Assembly: GCF_003253565.1 (NCBI RefSeq)
Contig: NZ_QKUF01000007.1
Span: 186,001-250,000, forward strand
Direction: 5' to 3'
DNA length: 64,000 nucleotides
DNA from: Thermosporothrix hazakensis
GTDB lineage: Bacteria; Chloroflexota; Ktedonobacteria; Ktedonobacterales; Ktedonobacteraceae
Shown here: one piece after another, positions 35,675 through 43,527 of the stretch
Layout of the letters: each line of letters opens with the position of its first letter
Position numbering within the stretch: the stretch's first letter is position 1
Position numbers and translations under genes: made by a program
The notes under the pieces: model-generated
Seen by the model: only the letters and a program-made list of their open reading frames with translations
Database searches by the model: none
What the model was told of the DNA's origin: nothing

Positions 35675-36055
35675 ATGAGTGCAATTCATCGCTTTAAGGG
35701 ATTGGAGAACGGTGAATTCCGCTGGCAAGATGTGGAAGTTCGCGAATATGGTCCCGATAATAGCCGGGCGGACCGGGCTTCACGACAGATTCTAGTCGGC
35801 TTTGAGGAGAACTCACCTCATTTTCATATGCGTTATTTTGCGGTTCAGCCCGGAGGCCATACCTCACTGGATGAGCATGCGCATGATCACGGAGTCTATG
35901 TGTTGCATGGTTGCGCTCGTTTGCGCCTGGGTGATGAGGAGCATGAGGTGAGAGAGGGAGATGCAATCTATATCTCGGGTAATGAGATTCATCAATTCTT
36001 TACGGTAGGGGATGAACCGTTTGGCTTCCTCTGCGTGGTTCCTGCGAAGCGTTAA
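35675..36055 (+). CDS. Cupin-domain protein
   Basis: The 126-residue single-cupin protein has the metal-binding motif 1 GHTSLDEHAHDHGVYVLHG (three histidines and a glutamate-like position) and motif 2 GDAIYISGNEIHQFFTVGDEPFG. Such proteins bind a metal and act as small isomerases, dioxygenases or sensors. The substrate is unknown. The ATG at 35675 has GGAGGG upstream. It is 24 nt from the alcohol dehydrogenase gene and most likely cotranscribed, so a role in the same sugar or polyol conversion is possible. Confidence 0.85.
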   Translation: MSAIHRFKGLENGEFRWQDVEVREYGPDNSRADRASRQILVGFEENSPHFHMRYFAVQPGGHTSLDEHAHDHGVYVLHGCARLRLGDEEHEVREGDAIYISGNEIHQFFTVGDEPFGFLCVVPAKR

Positions 36056-36079
36056 GTGGAAAAAGGACATTGAGCGTAT

Positions 36080-37105
36080 ATGTATACAGTTGAATATCAT
36101 GCGAATGATGATGTTCGCCTTGTAGAAAAGCCGGTGCCGGAAATTGGACCGGGCGAAGTGCTGGTCCAGTTAAAGGCCTGCGGTATTTGTGCCAGTGATG
36201 TGATGGAATGGTATATGAAGCCCCGTGCGCCGCTCTATCCCGGTCATGAGCCGGTTGGCGTGATCGTGCAGGTTGGGGAGGGCGTTGATCAGTTCAAGCC
36301 AGGGCAGCGTGTCTTTATTCATCACCACGTTCCCTGTATGACCTGCCATTATTGTCAACGCGGGGCTTTCTCACAGTGTGCGACCTTCCGTGCCACGCGC
36401 CTCTATCCCGGTGGGCTGGCGGAATATATTCGGGTGCCTGCTCCTAATGTGCAGCTTGACGTTTTACCCCTTCCCGACTCACTCTCTGATGAGGAGGCAA
36501 CGCTGGTTGAGCCGCTGGCCTGCTGCGTGCGCGGGATCGATCGGGCGAATATTCGCCCCGGCGATAGTGTGTTGATTCTGGGGGCCGGAAGCAATGGCTT
36601 GATGCTCGGACAGCTTGCGAAGATGCGCGGCGCTTTGCGTGTAATGATATCTGATTTTATTGCCTATCGGCGTGAGGCTGCATTGAAGGCCGGAATTGAT
36701 GTTGCGTTTGATCCGCAGGACGGGCCAATAGAAGAGCAGGTTGCAGCGGTCAATGATGGTCTCAAGCCTGATGTTGTGATCGTGACACCCTCGAAGATCA
36801 ATGTTATGCAGCAGGGTATTGAGCTTGTCGCCCCTGGGGGGACTGTGCTTTTGTTTGCGCCTCCGCCTCCGGCTGACGAGCTTTCAGTCAAGCCAAATCA
36901 TCTGTTTTTCCGGGAGATCACGCTGCGCACTAGCTATTCAGCAGGCCCTTATGAGACACGCCAGGCGCTGGATCTGTTGCGTACAGGTCGGATTCGTTCC
37001 GAGTCTATTATTACCCATCGTTTCCCGCTTCAGGAGGCCCCGCAGGCGTTTCATCTGGTCGCAAATCCAGGTGAAGCGTTAAAGGTTGTCCTGCATGTTG
37101 ATTGA
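36080..37105 (+). CDS. Zinc-dependent medium-chain alcohol/polyol dehydrogenase
   Basis: The 341-residue enzyme has the catalytic zinc motif CGICASDVMEWY with PGHEPVG, and the structural zinc cysteines in CMTCHYCQRGAFSQC. The cofactor motif ILGAGSNGLMLGQLA is followed by DFIAYRREAA. It resembles sorbitol or threonine dehydrogenase-type MDR enzymes that oxidise a secondary alcohol with NAD. It is second in a two-gene operon with the cupin gene; a bidirectional terminator follows. Confidence 0.9.
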   Translation: MYTVEYHANDDVRLVEKPVPEIGPGEVLVQLKACGICASDVMEWYMKPRAPLYPGHEPVGVIVQVGEGVDQFKPGQRVFIHHHVPCMTCHYCQRGAFSQCATFRATRLYPGGLAEYIRVPAPNVQLDVLPLPDSLSDEEATLVEPLACCVRGIDRANIRPGDSVLILGAGSNGLMLGQLAKMRGALRVMISDFIAYRREAALKAGIDVAFDPQDGPIEEQVAAVNDGLKPDVVIVTPSKINVMQQGIELVAPGGTVLLFAPPPPADELSVKPNHLFFREITLRTSYSAGPYETRQALDLLRTGRIRSESIITHRFPLQEAPQAFHLVANPGEALKVVLHVD

Positions 37106-37120
37106 CTGATGTGGTAGCAG

Positions 37121-37163
37121 AAAAAAGAGGTAGGGATTGAAGTATCTTTCCTACCTCTCTTTG
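37121..37163. terminator. Bidirectional terminator between convergent adh-like gene and XRE regulator
   Basis: AGAGGTAGG (37126-37134) pairs with CCTACCTCT (37150-37158), extended by two weaker pairs. Six As on the left and TCTTT on the right give a T-tract in both directions. Confidence 0.75.
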
Positions 37164-37174
37164 CGAAGAAAGTA

Positions 37175-37570
37175 TTAGACCGGGGTGAGATGTTTGGAGA
37201 GAAGGAAGGCGCTGAAGTTTGCCACACTTTCGATATCTCCATCATCTAGCATATTCACCAGGCGTTTGACTGTCACGCGACGTGGCTCGCTCCGACTCGG
37301 GATCGTGAAGCCGATGACACTGGTAACCTGAGGCTCGCGTTCGGCACGAATCTCCTCGGCCATGTATTCCAGAAGATCTGCCAGATCGAGATCTAGTGCT
37401 TTTGCCAGACTTTCAAGCACTCTGGCTGAAGGATATTTCTGGCCCCGCTCGATCTCACCAACATAGATCTCAGATAGGCCGGCTTTGTCTCCTAGCTCTT
37501 TGATAGTCAGGTGGCGATTTTGTCGTTCTTGTCTGATGACACGTCCTAAGATCTCCTGTAAATCCGCCAT
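37175..37570 (-). CDS. XRE-family regulator resembling ClgR/ClpR
   Basis: The 131-residue protein has an N-terminal HTH: LTIKELGDKAGLSEIYVGEI followed by ERGQKYPSARVLESLAKALD. This strongly recalls ClgR, the actinobacterial XRE activator of clp genes (family pattern SLGYLSEVERGQKEASSELL). The C-terminal 60 residues are of unknown fold. GGAGG precedes the ATG. It is divergent from a three-gene operon that ends with clpP, and two near-identical palindromes lie between them. ClgR-like control of clpP and itself is a reasonable inference. Confidence 0.8.
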   Translation of the reverse strand: MADLQEILGRVIRQERQNRHLTIKELGDKAGLSEIYVGEIERGQKYPSARVLESLAKALDLDLADLLEYMAEEIRAEREPQVTSVIGFTIPSRSEPRRVTVKRLVNMLDDGDIESVANFSAFLLSKHLTPV

Positions 37571-37598
37571 GCTGTCGCCTCCTTCTATATAACAAGCT

Positions 37599-37640
37599 AT
37601 GCTCTGAGCATTGCTACAGAAAAAGGCATGCTGTGAGCAT
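37599..37640. promoter_or_regulatory. Tandem operator pair between the XRE gene and the clpP operon
   Basis: ATGCTCTGAGCAT (37599-37611) and ATGCTGTGAGCAT (37628-37640) share the palindrome ATGCT-N3-AGCAT, with centres 29 bp apart, close to three helical turns. The left copy lies in the expected -35/spacer region of the XRE promoter, so it could give autorepression while also acting on the divergent operon. Confidence 0.7.
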
Positions 37641-37730
37641 AGATTTTCTCTATCAGTATAGGCTATGCGCGTGCTATATTCAAGTCAGAGAACGAGCGAA
37701 GCTTAGTGAGTGAAAAAGGAGTAACTGTCT

Positions 37731-38003
37731 ATGTTTGTTCCTAACAGTATACGCTCTTTAATGTCAAATGGGCAACCTGACCGCCCTACATTCCATATTC
37801 CAAAAGTGTATGAAAAGATCGAGCGTGAGCCGCGTCACTGGGAATATCGTGTGCTCTCCTTTGATCCGCGTGAAGAAGCGCTACCAGATCAAGAGGCATT
37901 GAACGAGTTAGGTGGCTCTGGTTGGCTGCTCGTCAATATTCTGAACGCAACCGAGGGGCGCGCCGGAAAAGTATACTACTACTTTGTCCGTGAGGGAGAA
38001 TAG
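37731..38003 (+). CDS. Small DUF4177-like protein
   Basis: The 90-residue protein has the pattern WEYRVLSFDP, ALNELGGSGWLLVNIL, YYYFVRE, close to small DUF4177-type proteins whose function is unknown. AAGGAG precedes the ATG. It is the first gene of an operon; the phosphoesterase gene starts 3 nt after its stop and clpP follows. It lies just downstream of the two palindromes. Confidence 0.75.
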   Translation: MFVPNSIRSLMSNGQPDRPTFHIPKVYEKIEREPRHWEYRVLSFDPREEALPDQEALNELGGSGWLLVNILNATEGRAGKVYYYFVREGE

Positions 38004-38006
38004 TGC

Positions 38007-38747
38007 ATGAAAGTAGCTCTCATTGCTGACATTCATGGAAACAGGGTAGCTCTAGATGCGGCTCTGGCCGATATCAAGCGGAGCGGCGCTGATATGATTG
38101 TCTGTCTGGGAGATGTGGTAGGAACTGGACCACAGCCACAGGCAGTCCTTGAACGGCTTCAAGCGCTGGCGTGTCCCGTCGTGATGGGCAATACCGACGA
38201 ATGGGCTCTTCGTCCTGCGCTGGAGCAGCCCGAGGATGAGGAAGCGCGCCGAATCGAAGAGCTTGATCTGTGGAGTGCACAGCAGCTCTCTACCGCAGAG
38301 AAGGAGTATATACGCAGTTTTCAGCCAGTCTACCGTTTGGAACTGGATGGCGTTTCTTTACTCTGTTTTCATGGCTCTCCGCGCTCAAATATGGAGCGAG
38401 TTGAGGCGCCGATGTCAGATGAGGAGCTTGACGGCATCTTTGGGGGTGAGCAAGCTGACATTATGGCTGGTGGTCATACGCATCGCTCTCTGTACCGTTG
38501 GTATCGGGGCTCGGTCATCGTGAACCCTGGTAGCGTCGGTTTACCCTATACGTATGACTGGCAGACTCGGCAGATATACAATCCCGCTCTTGCTGAATAT
38601 GCCTTACTTACCCGCGAGAAGGGAACGTTGCAGGTTGATCTACGTCGTGTATCCTACGACCTTCAGGATTTACAGAAAGCGGTGAAGGCAAGTGGTATGC
38701 CTCACGCTGATTGGTGGCTGAACGATTGGCGACCCGAGAATAGATGA
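38007..38747 (+). CDS. Calcineurin-like metallophosphoesterase
   Basis: The 246-residue enzyme has all the metallophosphoesterase blocks: ALIADIHGN, CLGDVVGTGPQP, VMGNTDEW, CFHGSPRS and MAGGHTHRSL with NPGSVGLP. These hold two metal ions. The family (YfcE/MJ0936-like) hydrolyses phosphodiesters such as cyclic nucleotides; the physiological substrate is unknown. It is sandwiched between the DUF4177-like gene and clpP, within 20 nt of each. Confidence 0.9.
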   Translation: MKVALIADIHGNRVALDAALADIKRSGADMIVCLGDVVGTGPQPQAVLERLQALACPVVMGNTDEWALRPALEQPEDEEARRIEELDLWSAQQLSTAEKEYIRSFQPVYRLELDGVSLLCFHGSPRSNMERVEAPMSDEELDGIFGGEQADIMAGGHTHRSLYRWYRGSVIVNPGSVGLPYTYDWQTRQIYNPALAEYALLTREKGTLQVDLRRVSYDLQDLQKAVKASGMPHADWWLNDWRPENR

Positions 38748-38765
38748 AAAAAGGAGCTTACAGCT

Positions 38766-39383
38766 ATGGCTAGCGTCTATGTTCCAACAGTTCTGGAAAA
38801 CACTGCGAGAGGCGAACGTGCTTATGACCTGTTATCACGTTTGCTTAAGGACCGTATTGTGTTGGTGAATGGTCCGATTGAAGAGAACATGGCAAGTCTG
38901 ATTGTGGCACAGTTGCTCTATCTCTCCTCTGAGGATAGTAAGAAACCGATCAGCATGTACATCAGTTCGCCGGGCGGCGTAGTTGACGCCGGTATGGGCA
39001 TCTATGACACGATGCGTGTGCTTCCCTGCCCGATTGAGACCTATTGTGTTGGCTTTGCCGCCAGCTTCGGTACCATTCTATTGATGGCAGGTGAAAAGGG
39101 CAAACGCTACGCGATGCCGCATGCGCGTATCCATATTCACCAGCCGTTGATTTCGGGGGGCTTGAGCGGACAGGCCACCGATATCGATATTCATGCACGT
39201 GCCATTTTGCGTCGGCGTGATGAGATCAACGATATTATTAACTTCCATACAGGCCAGTCATTGGAGCGCATTCGCCGCGATACTGACCGTGACTTTTACA
39301 TGAATGCGGAAGAGGCGAAGGAATATGGCATCATTGATGAGATCCTTCCCTACGCGAACAAGGTAGAGGCTCTGGAAAAGTAA
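38766..39383 (+). CDS. clpP: ATP-dependent Clp protease proteolytic subunit
   Basis: The 205-residue serine peptidase forms the proteolytic chamber served by ClpX or ClpC. The catalytic triad is S100 (in [14 protein letters not shown]), H125 (in IHIHQP) and D176 (in RRDTDRDFY), with spacing that matches E. coli ClpP after a two-residue insertion. The chaperone-binding N-terminus [16 protein letters not shown] is present. No clpX follows, so it is probably one of several ClpP copies. It ends the operon headed by the DUF4177-like gene and is followed by a strong terminator. Confidence 0.97.
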   Translation: MASVYVPTVLENTARGERAYDLLSRLLKDRIVLVNGPIEENMASLIVAQLLYLSSEDSKKPISMYISSPGGVVDAGMGIYDTMRVLPCPIETYCVGFAASFGTILLMAGEKGKRYAMPHARIHIHQPLISGGLSGQATDIDIHARAILRRRDEINDIINFHTGQSLERIRRDTDRDFYMNAEEAKEYGIIDEILPYANKVEALEK

Positions 39384-39393
39384 CGCATCGGGC

Positions 39394-39430
39394 GAGGTGG
39401 CAGGCAGAAACCGCTTGCCGCCTCTTTTTT
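39394..39430 (+). terminator. Intrinsic terminator of the clpP operon
   Basis: A 12-bp stem pairs 39394-39405 with 39413-39424, with two G-U pairs and a 7-nt loop, followed by six Ts. Confidence 0.92.
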
Positions 39431-39433
39431 GTG

Positions 39434-40243
39434 CTAGAGGGGATCGATACGGATAACATCTAGCTCAAGCCATTGCTGTTCGCAGGCGACGCTCCCGAAG
39501 CGCAGGACGCCACGAGGTGTTGCTATCGCATATTGATTGTCATGCCAGGCAACGAAACCGAGGGGCCGCTTTGGCGGATTGGAGGCTCGCAAGACCTGTT
39601 TCCCGTCGACGAGGAAGAGCGCTTCCTGTGCGTGCCACTCGAGGGTATAGGTGTGCCAGGCTGTTATATCGACATCAAGGAGTGCTTCCTGTGCACCGCT
39701 TAGCCGTTGAAGCCAGCGTGAGGCCGGGCGCTCGTTTCCTGTCAGGAGACCCCAACCGGTGGCCAGTGCGGTGGGGAGGGTTGCCAGCAGCGTTCCCGGG
39801 CGCATACTGTGTATAACCTGAGCCTTCCAGCCCCAGCCAGGGATGCCGGGCACGAGCGCCATGTTTGAGGGGGGAGAGGCGTAGAAGAACCATACCGACT
39901 CTGGAAGCATCAGAATATCTCCACGAACTGAGAAGGGGTAGTTCCAGAAGCCGAAACCTGCTGTTCCACGCAGGATATGCGGGCTATCCTCGGTACTGGT
40001 GCGCGTTGCCGCTGGATGCGAGGCGCGAGCTGTTACCTCCATCCGCAGAGGCGGACGCCAGGGAAACTGCGCGCGTGTCAGGGTACCGTAATCATCAATC
40101 TGGGCATCCGCGTATTCTCCCCGGGCGATTTTCGGGATTATCATGCGCAGGATAGACTGAGATACGGAGAGTGTTCCCGGCCCCAGACAGGTTTGAGTCC
40201 AGCGAGGGTCGAGCGTTTCGTGAAAATCATCAAATACCGCCAC
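39434..40243 (-). CDS. GH16/concanavalin A-like beta-sandwich protein
   Basis: The 269-residue protein looks like the jelly-roll fold of family 16 glycoside hydrolases and related lectins (FDDFHETLDPRW, FGFWNYPFS, WHTYTLEWHAQEALFLVDGK). The GH16 catalytic ExDxE motif is not seen, so it is likely a binding or a divergent protein. No signal peptide is visible. I place the start at the GTG of 40243, preceded by AAGGGGAAGG; the frame continues to a TTG at 40318, but that TTG is the -35 element of a good promoter. Confidence 0.6.
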   Translation of the reverse strand: MAVFDDFHETLDPRWTQTCLGPGTLSVSQSILRMIIPKIARGEYADAQIDDYGTLTRAQFPWRPPLRMEVTARASHPAATRTSTEDSPHILRGTAGFGFWNYPFSVRGDILMLPESVWFFYASPPSNMALVPGIPGWGWKAQVIHSMRPGTLLATLPTALATGWGLLTGNERPASRWLQRLSGAQEALLDVDITAWHTYTLEWHAQEALFLVDGKQVLRASNPPKRPLGFVAWHDNQYAIATPRGVLRFGSVACEQQWLELDVIRIDPL

Positions 40244-40288
40244 AGCAGACCTTCCCCTTGTGCTGTTGTAGGTTTCGTGTTTGTCCTC

Positions 40289-40318
40289 AGTGTAGACCCT
40301 GGATATGTGCTCTGTCAA
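40289..40318 (-). promoter_or_regulatory. Promoter of the GH16-like gene
   Basis: Minus strand: TTGACA (40318-40313), 18 bp, TACACT (40294-40289). It overlaps the stop codon of the upstream regulator gene. Confidence 0.6.
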
Positions 40319-41301
40319 TGCGCTTCTGGTGCGTCCTGTTTGGGTGTTAGTAGCTCTTCCTCCAGGTGTTGCCAGACAAACAGGTCGCTTTGTACATTGT
40401 CATGAACGGTCTGTTGAACGTCACGGAAGATCTGGCTGAAACGAGAAAAGGATTGTTTTTGTTTCTCCTGTGGGGGCATGGTATGGAGCATGATTTCCTC
40501 GTCCGAATAGAAATCTGATGGTTCGAGGGCAAGGGCCATCAGGTCGGCGTATTTCTGAAGCAGGGAGCCACGATTGTAGGCCGAGAAATAATCGACTTGC
40601 CGACTGAGAGCAGAGAGGACACCTGCAATTTTCCCTGCATAGAGAATCGGGTAGATGGCGCAACTGCGTTCATTCTTGGTGACCACCTGTGGCATAATGG
40701 TGTTCTCTTCCTGAAGATCGGCAACAATCTGCGGGTGGAACATAGTGACGACATGTCCGGCCAGCGACTCCGCGCCGAGAAACATGCCATCGGGCTCTAG
40801 ATTCTCCTTCCAGGGATGAGTTCCCATTCCGAGACATTCGCGCAGGCTGCGTACCTTTTTATGAGGCCCAGAGGGTGGCATACAACGGATCAGCCAGAGC
40901 GCCAGGCCCTGACGGTGTGGGTCAAGTTGTGAAAGCGCCTGACGCAAGATTAGATCGCAGGTGGACCAGTAGCGCAAAGGTCGAGGCGTGGTGGCTCGCG
41001 TCAACAGAACCTGAGCATAGAACTCCGGTGGGATATCTTGAGGAGTTTCATCATCCAGCGGATTAACAAATTCTCCAAGCCCTTTTTCTTCTCGCAATGC
41101 CGCAATCATCATCTCACGATATTCCTGGGAAAGTAGACCGACGAGTGAGCGCAACTTGGGAGGGCGTGGTGTTGATTCGCCGTTGATCCAGCGGCTCATA
41201 GTGATGTTGGAAATAGAAAGGGCCTGAATAAGGCGCTGTTTTTCTTTACTGTCTTCGACTATTTTTCGTAATATGTCCCGCCAGTTTTGTACTTCTTCCA
41301 T
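40315..41301 (-). CDS. HTH/GAF-type regulatory protein
   Basis: The 328-residue protein has an N-terminal HTH-like segment (LIQALSISNITMSRWINGES), a helical middle, and a C-terminal GAF-like sensor (about 170-270, with GVLSALSRQVDYFSAYN). It is probably a ligand-responsive DNA-binding regulator; the target is unknown. I use the ATG at 41301 (MEEVQNWRDIL) because the 22 extra residues upstream lack family character, although its ribosome-binding site is weak. Confidence 0.65.
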   Translation of the reverse strand: MEEVQNWRDILRKIVEDSKEKQRLIQALSISNITMSRWINGESTPRPPKLRSLVGLLSQEYREMMIAALREEKGLGEFVNPLDDETPQDIPPEFYAQVLLTRATTPRPLRYWSTCDLILRQALSQLDPHRQGLALWLIRCMPPSGPHKKVRSLRECLGMGTHPWKENLEPDGMFLGAESLAGHVVTMFHPQIVADLQEENTIMPQVVTKNERSCAIYPILYAGKIAGVLSALSRQVDYFSAYNRGSLLQKYADLMALALEPSDFYSDEEIMLHTMPPQEKQKQSFSRFSQIFRDVQQTVHDNVQSDLFVWQHLEEELLTPKQDAPEAH

Positions 41302-41475
41302 AGATCTTGTTTCCCTATGTGATATAGTACAGCTTCTATTATGCCATATTAGCATGCATATATACATAAGTCAACAGATACTGCCTCGCAAAAAAGGAGA
41401 GGGGATGAGGACAGCGTTGTCCTCTCATGCCTCTCTCTGAAGAAGATATGCTTTTTTGACCCCGGGAATGGATGG

Positions 41476-42348
41476 TCAGGAACCTTTTACACCAACGATT
41501 TGCAGCCATGTGCGAGGAACCTCGGTCAGTCCCAGTTCATTTCCGGCCTCGTAGACAGCATATTCCAACGCTTTTGCAGCCTGGGCGAGCGGAATACCGG
41601 GAAGCGCGCCCTCAATGAAGAGCCAGTATTGGCCGAGATCTTTCCAGGCATCAAGCGAGATATCGACTGTCTTCTGCTCTGTTTCAACCTCAGCGAAGCC
41701 GCTATCCTGGAAATGGGAGATATAATCTTCACGTGTCAGCCATTGCATGGCGGTTGCCTTGCCGTTTTTGGAGAGACGCGATTCGGGGTGTTGCTTGCGT
41801 AGCCAGCCTACTGCGCGGCGGGTCCAGGTGCGATAGAAGCGCTCGGAGCCTGGAACATAGGTTCCCTCATAGAAGGCACTGTTGCAGGCAAAAATGCCCT
41901 GAGGGCCGAGGATAGAGGAGACTTTCTGAATAGTCGTTCGCTTGTCGGGAATAAGATGAATGGCATTGCAGAAAAAGGCCATATCCGCATGCTGGATAAT
42001 GTCGGGTAGATCCTCTGCATCGCCCTGAATAAATTGGGTCTTGACGTCCAGGTTCATTTCATCCTGGCTTTTCTGTGCTCTGCGTAGAGCTTCGGCTGAT
42101 GGGTCAACCCCGATCAGTTGAAGTTGCGAGAGGCGGCCAAGTCGCTGCATTTCCTCAATGATGAGACGTGAGATAGCACCGGTGCCACAGGCGATATCAA
42201 CAATCGTAATATTTTTATCCTGAGGATATGAGGCCAGCTTTGCCAGTGCCTGTTTGACCAATGCTCGGTTTACTTCGGTATAGAATGGATGGGCCGCGAA
42301 CGGCTCAAACGTAAATTTATTTGTCTCTTCTGTCTCAATGAGACTCAT
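41476..42348 (-). CDS. SAM-dependent class I methyltransferase
   Basis: The 290-residue protein has the SAM-binding motif I VDIACGTGAISRLI, motif II LIGVDPSAEALRRAQ, an acidic GDAEDLPD motif and AFFCNAIHLIPDK. This is the layout of small-molecule methyltransferases of the UbiE/Coq5-like group. The acceptor is unknown. A class I fold is secure; the product is not. Confidence 0.85.
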   Translation of the reverse strand: MSLIETEETNKFTFEPFAAHPFYTEVNRALVKQALAKLASYPQDKNITIVDIACGTGAISRLIIEEMQRLGRLSQLQLIGVDPSAEALRRAQKSQDEMNLDVKTQFIQGDAEDLPDIIQHADMAFFCNAIHLIPDKRTTIQKVSSILGPQGIFACNSAFYEGTYVPGSERFYRTWTRRAVGWLRKQHPESRLSKNGKATAMQWLTREDYISHFQDSGFAEVETEQKTVDISLDAWKDLGQYWLFIEGALPGIPLAQAAKALEYAVYEAGNELGLTEVPRTWLQIVGVKGS

Positions 42349-42467
42349 GCGCGTAGCCTCCTTTACCTTTGTAAGTTGTTCATCGTTGAAAGGTTAGAGA
42401 GCGATTCCGCCGAAATTGTTTCAGAGAAAAAGGCAAAGGTGCGCCTCTGCTTGGGGTGATCGGAGAA

Positions 42468-42514
42468 AATAAATTTTCAGGTCTGGAGCGTTCTTACGAA
42501 AATGCTCCAGACCT
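42468..42514 (-). terminator. Intrinsic terminator of fabG
   Basis: On the minus strand the 11-bp stem AGGTCTGGAGC (42514-42504 with 42489-42479) is followed by a T-rich tail. Confidence 0.75.
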
Positions 42515-42562
42515 GTTGCCTGCGGCTCTCTATTATAGAAATTATACCTTTTAAGATAGCGC

Positions 42563-43330
42563 TTAGATGTGCATTGACATTCCGCCATCAACACTCAAGA
42601 TCTGCCCGGTAATATAGCTGGCCTGTGGCAGGCAAAGGAAGCAGACTGCTACTGCTATTTCGTCAGCTGAGCCGAAACGTTTTAAGGGGATCGCGTCAAT
42701 CATCGCCTGCTGTTGTTGCTCGTTCAGCTTGGATGAAAGTTCTGTGGGTACATATCCGGGAGCGACAGCATTTACCGTAATATTTCGGCTTGCCATTTCG
42801 CGGGCTGTGCTCAGGGTCAGGGCAATCATTCCAGCTTTAGAGGCGGCATAGTTCGCTTGCCCGGCCTGGCCGAGGAGACCAGAAACAGAGCTGATATTCA
42901 CGATACGGCCCCAACGTGCCTTCATCATGCCCCGCAGTGCTGCCCGGGTGCAGAGGAACGCAGAGCGCAGGTTTGTGTCAATGACTTGCTCGAAATCGGC
43001 CAGAGACATCTGTAAGACGAGCTTATCATTGGTGGTACCTGCATTGTTTACAAGGATGGCAATAGGACCGAGTTCTTTCTGTGCCGTATTAAAGAGACGA
43101 AGAACATCCTCTTCCTGGCTGACATCTGCCTGTACGGTAATACAACGGCGTCCGAGTGCTTCAATGCTGGCCTTTGTTTCCTCTGCGGCCTGTGCCTTGC
43201 TGCGATAGTTCACGACGATATCTGCACCGGCTTTTGCTAGGTGAAGCGCTGTTGCACGTCCAATGCCCTGACCGCTTCCTGTTACCAGGGCGATTTTTCC
43301 TGCAAGTGGTAGTTCTTGTTCATTTCCCAT
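42563..43330 (-). CDS. fabG: 3-oxoacyl-ACP reductase
   Basis: The 255-residue short-chain dehydrogenase reduces 3-oxoacyl-ACP with NADPH in fatty acid synthesis. It shows TGSGQGIGRATA, NNAGTTNDKLVLQM, the catalytic serine in NISSVSG and the tyrosine-lysine pair in YAASKAGMI. The end, ASYITGQILSVDGGMSM, is the FabG C-terminus. No other fab gene is next to it, so a role in another 3-oxoacyl pathway such as polyhydroxyalkanoate synthesis is possible. It is cleanly bounded by a terminator. Confidence 0.9.
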   Translation of the reverse strand: MGNEQELPLAGKIALVTGSGQGIGRATALHLAKAGADIVVNYRSKAQAAEETKASIEALGRRCITVQADVSQEEDVLRLFNTAQKELGPIAILVNNAGTTNDKLVLQMSLADFEQVIDTNLRSAFLCTRAALRGMMKARWGRIVNISSVSGLLGQAGQANYAASKAGMIALTLSTAREMASRNITVNAVAPGYVPTELSSKLNEQQQQAMIDAIPLKRFGSADEIAVAVCFLCLPQASYITGQILSVDGGMSMHI

Positions 43331-43436
43331 GCTAGTTTATCCTCTGGTTTTTTTTATGTTGTCCTGGTATTGCAGGGGTAACTTAAACAAGTGTAACATT
43401 AAACCGCACTGACTTCCATCCCTTTTCCTTGAAAAG

Positions 43437-43480
43437 AGAAAGAGGGCGCAGGACTTTTCTTTGTCCTTTGCGCTCTCTTG
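43437..43480 (-). terminator. Terminator of the pentapeptide-repeat gene
   Basis: The minus-strand stem AAGAGAGCGCAAAGGAC / GTCCTGCGCCCTCTT has two bulges, an 8-nt loop and a T-rich tail. Confidence 0.6.
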
Positions 43481-43527
43481 TATTGTGGTCAGAGGAGATT
43501 TGCATTCCTTGAAGTGTGTCGGGAGCG

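Noticed and set aside
40244..40318. TTG start for the GH16-like protein at 40318
   Set aside because: The TTG is part of a TTGACA -35 element with TACACT 18 bp downstream, so it would precede the transcript.
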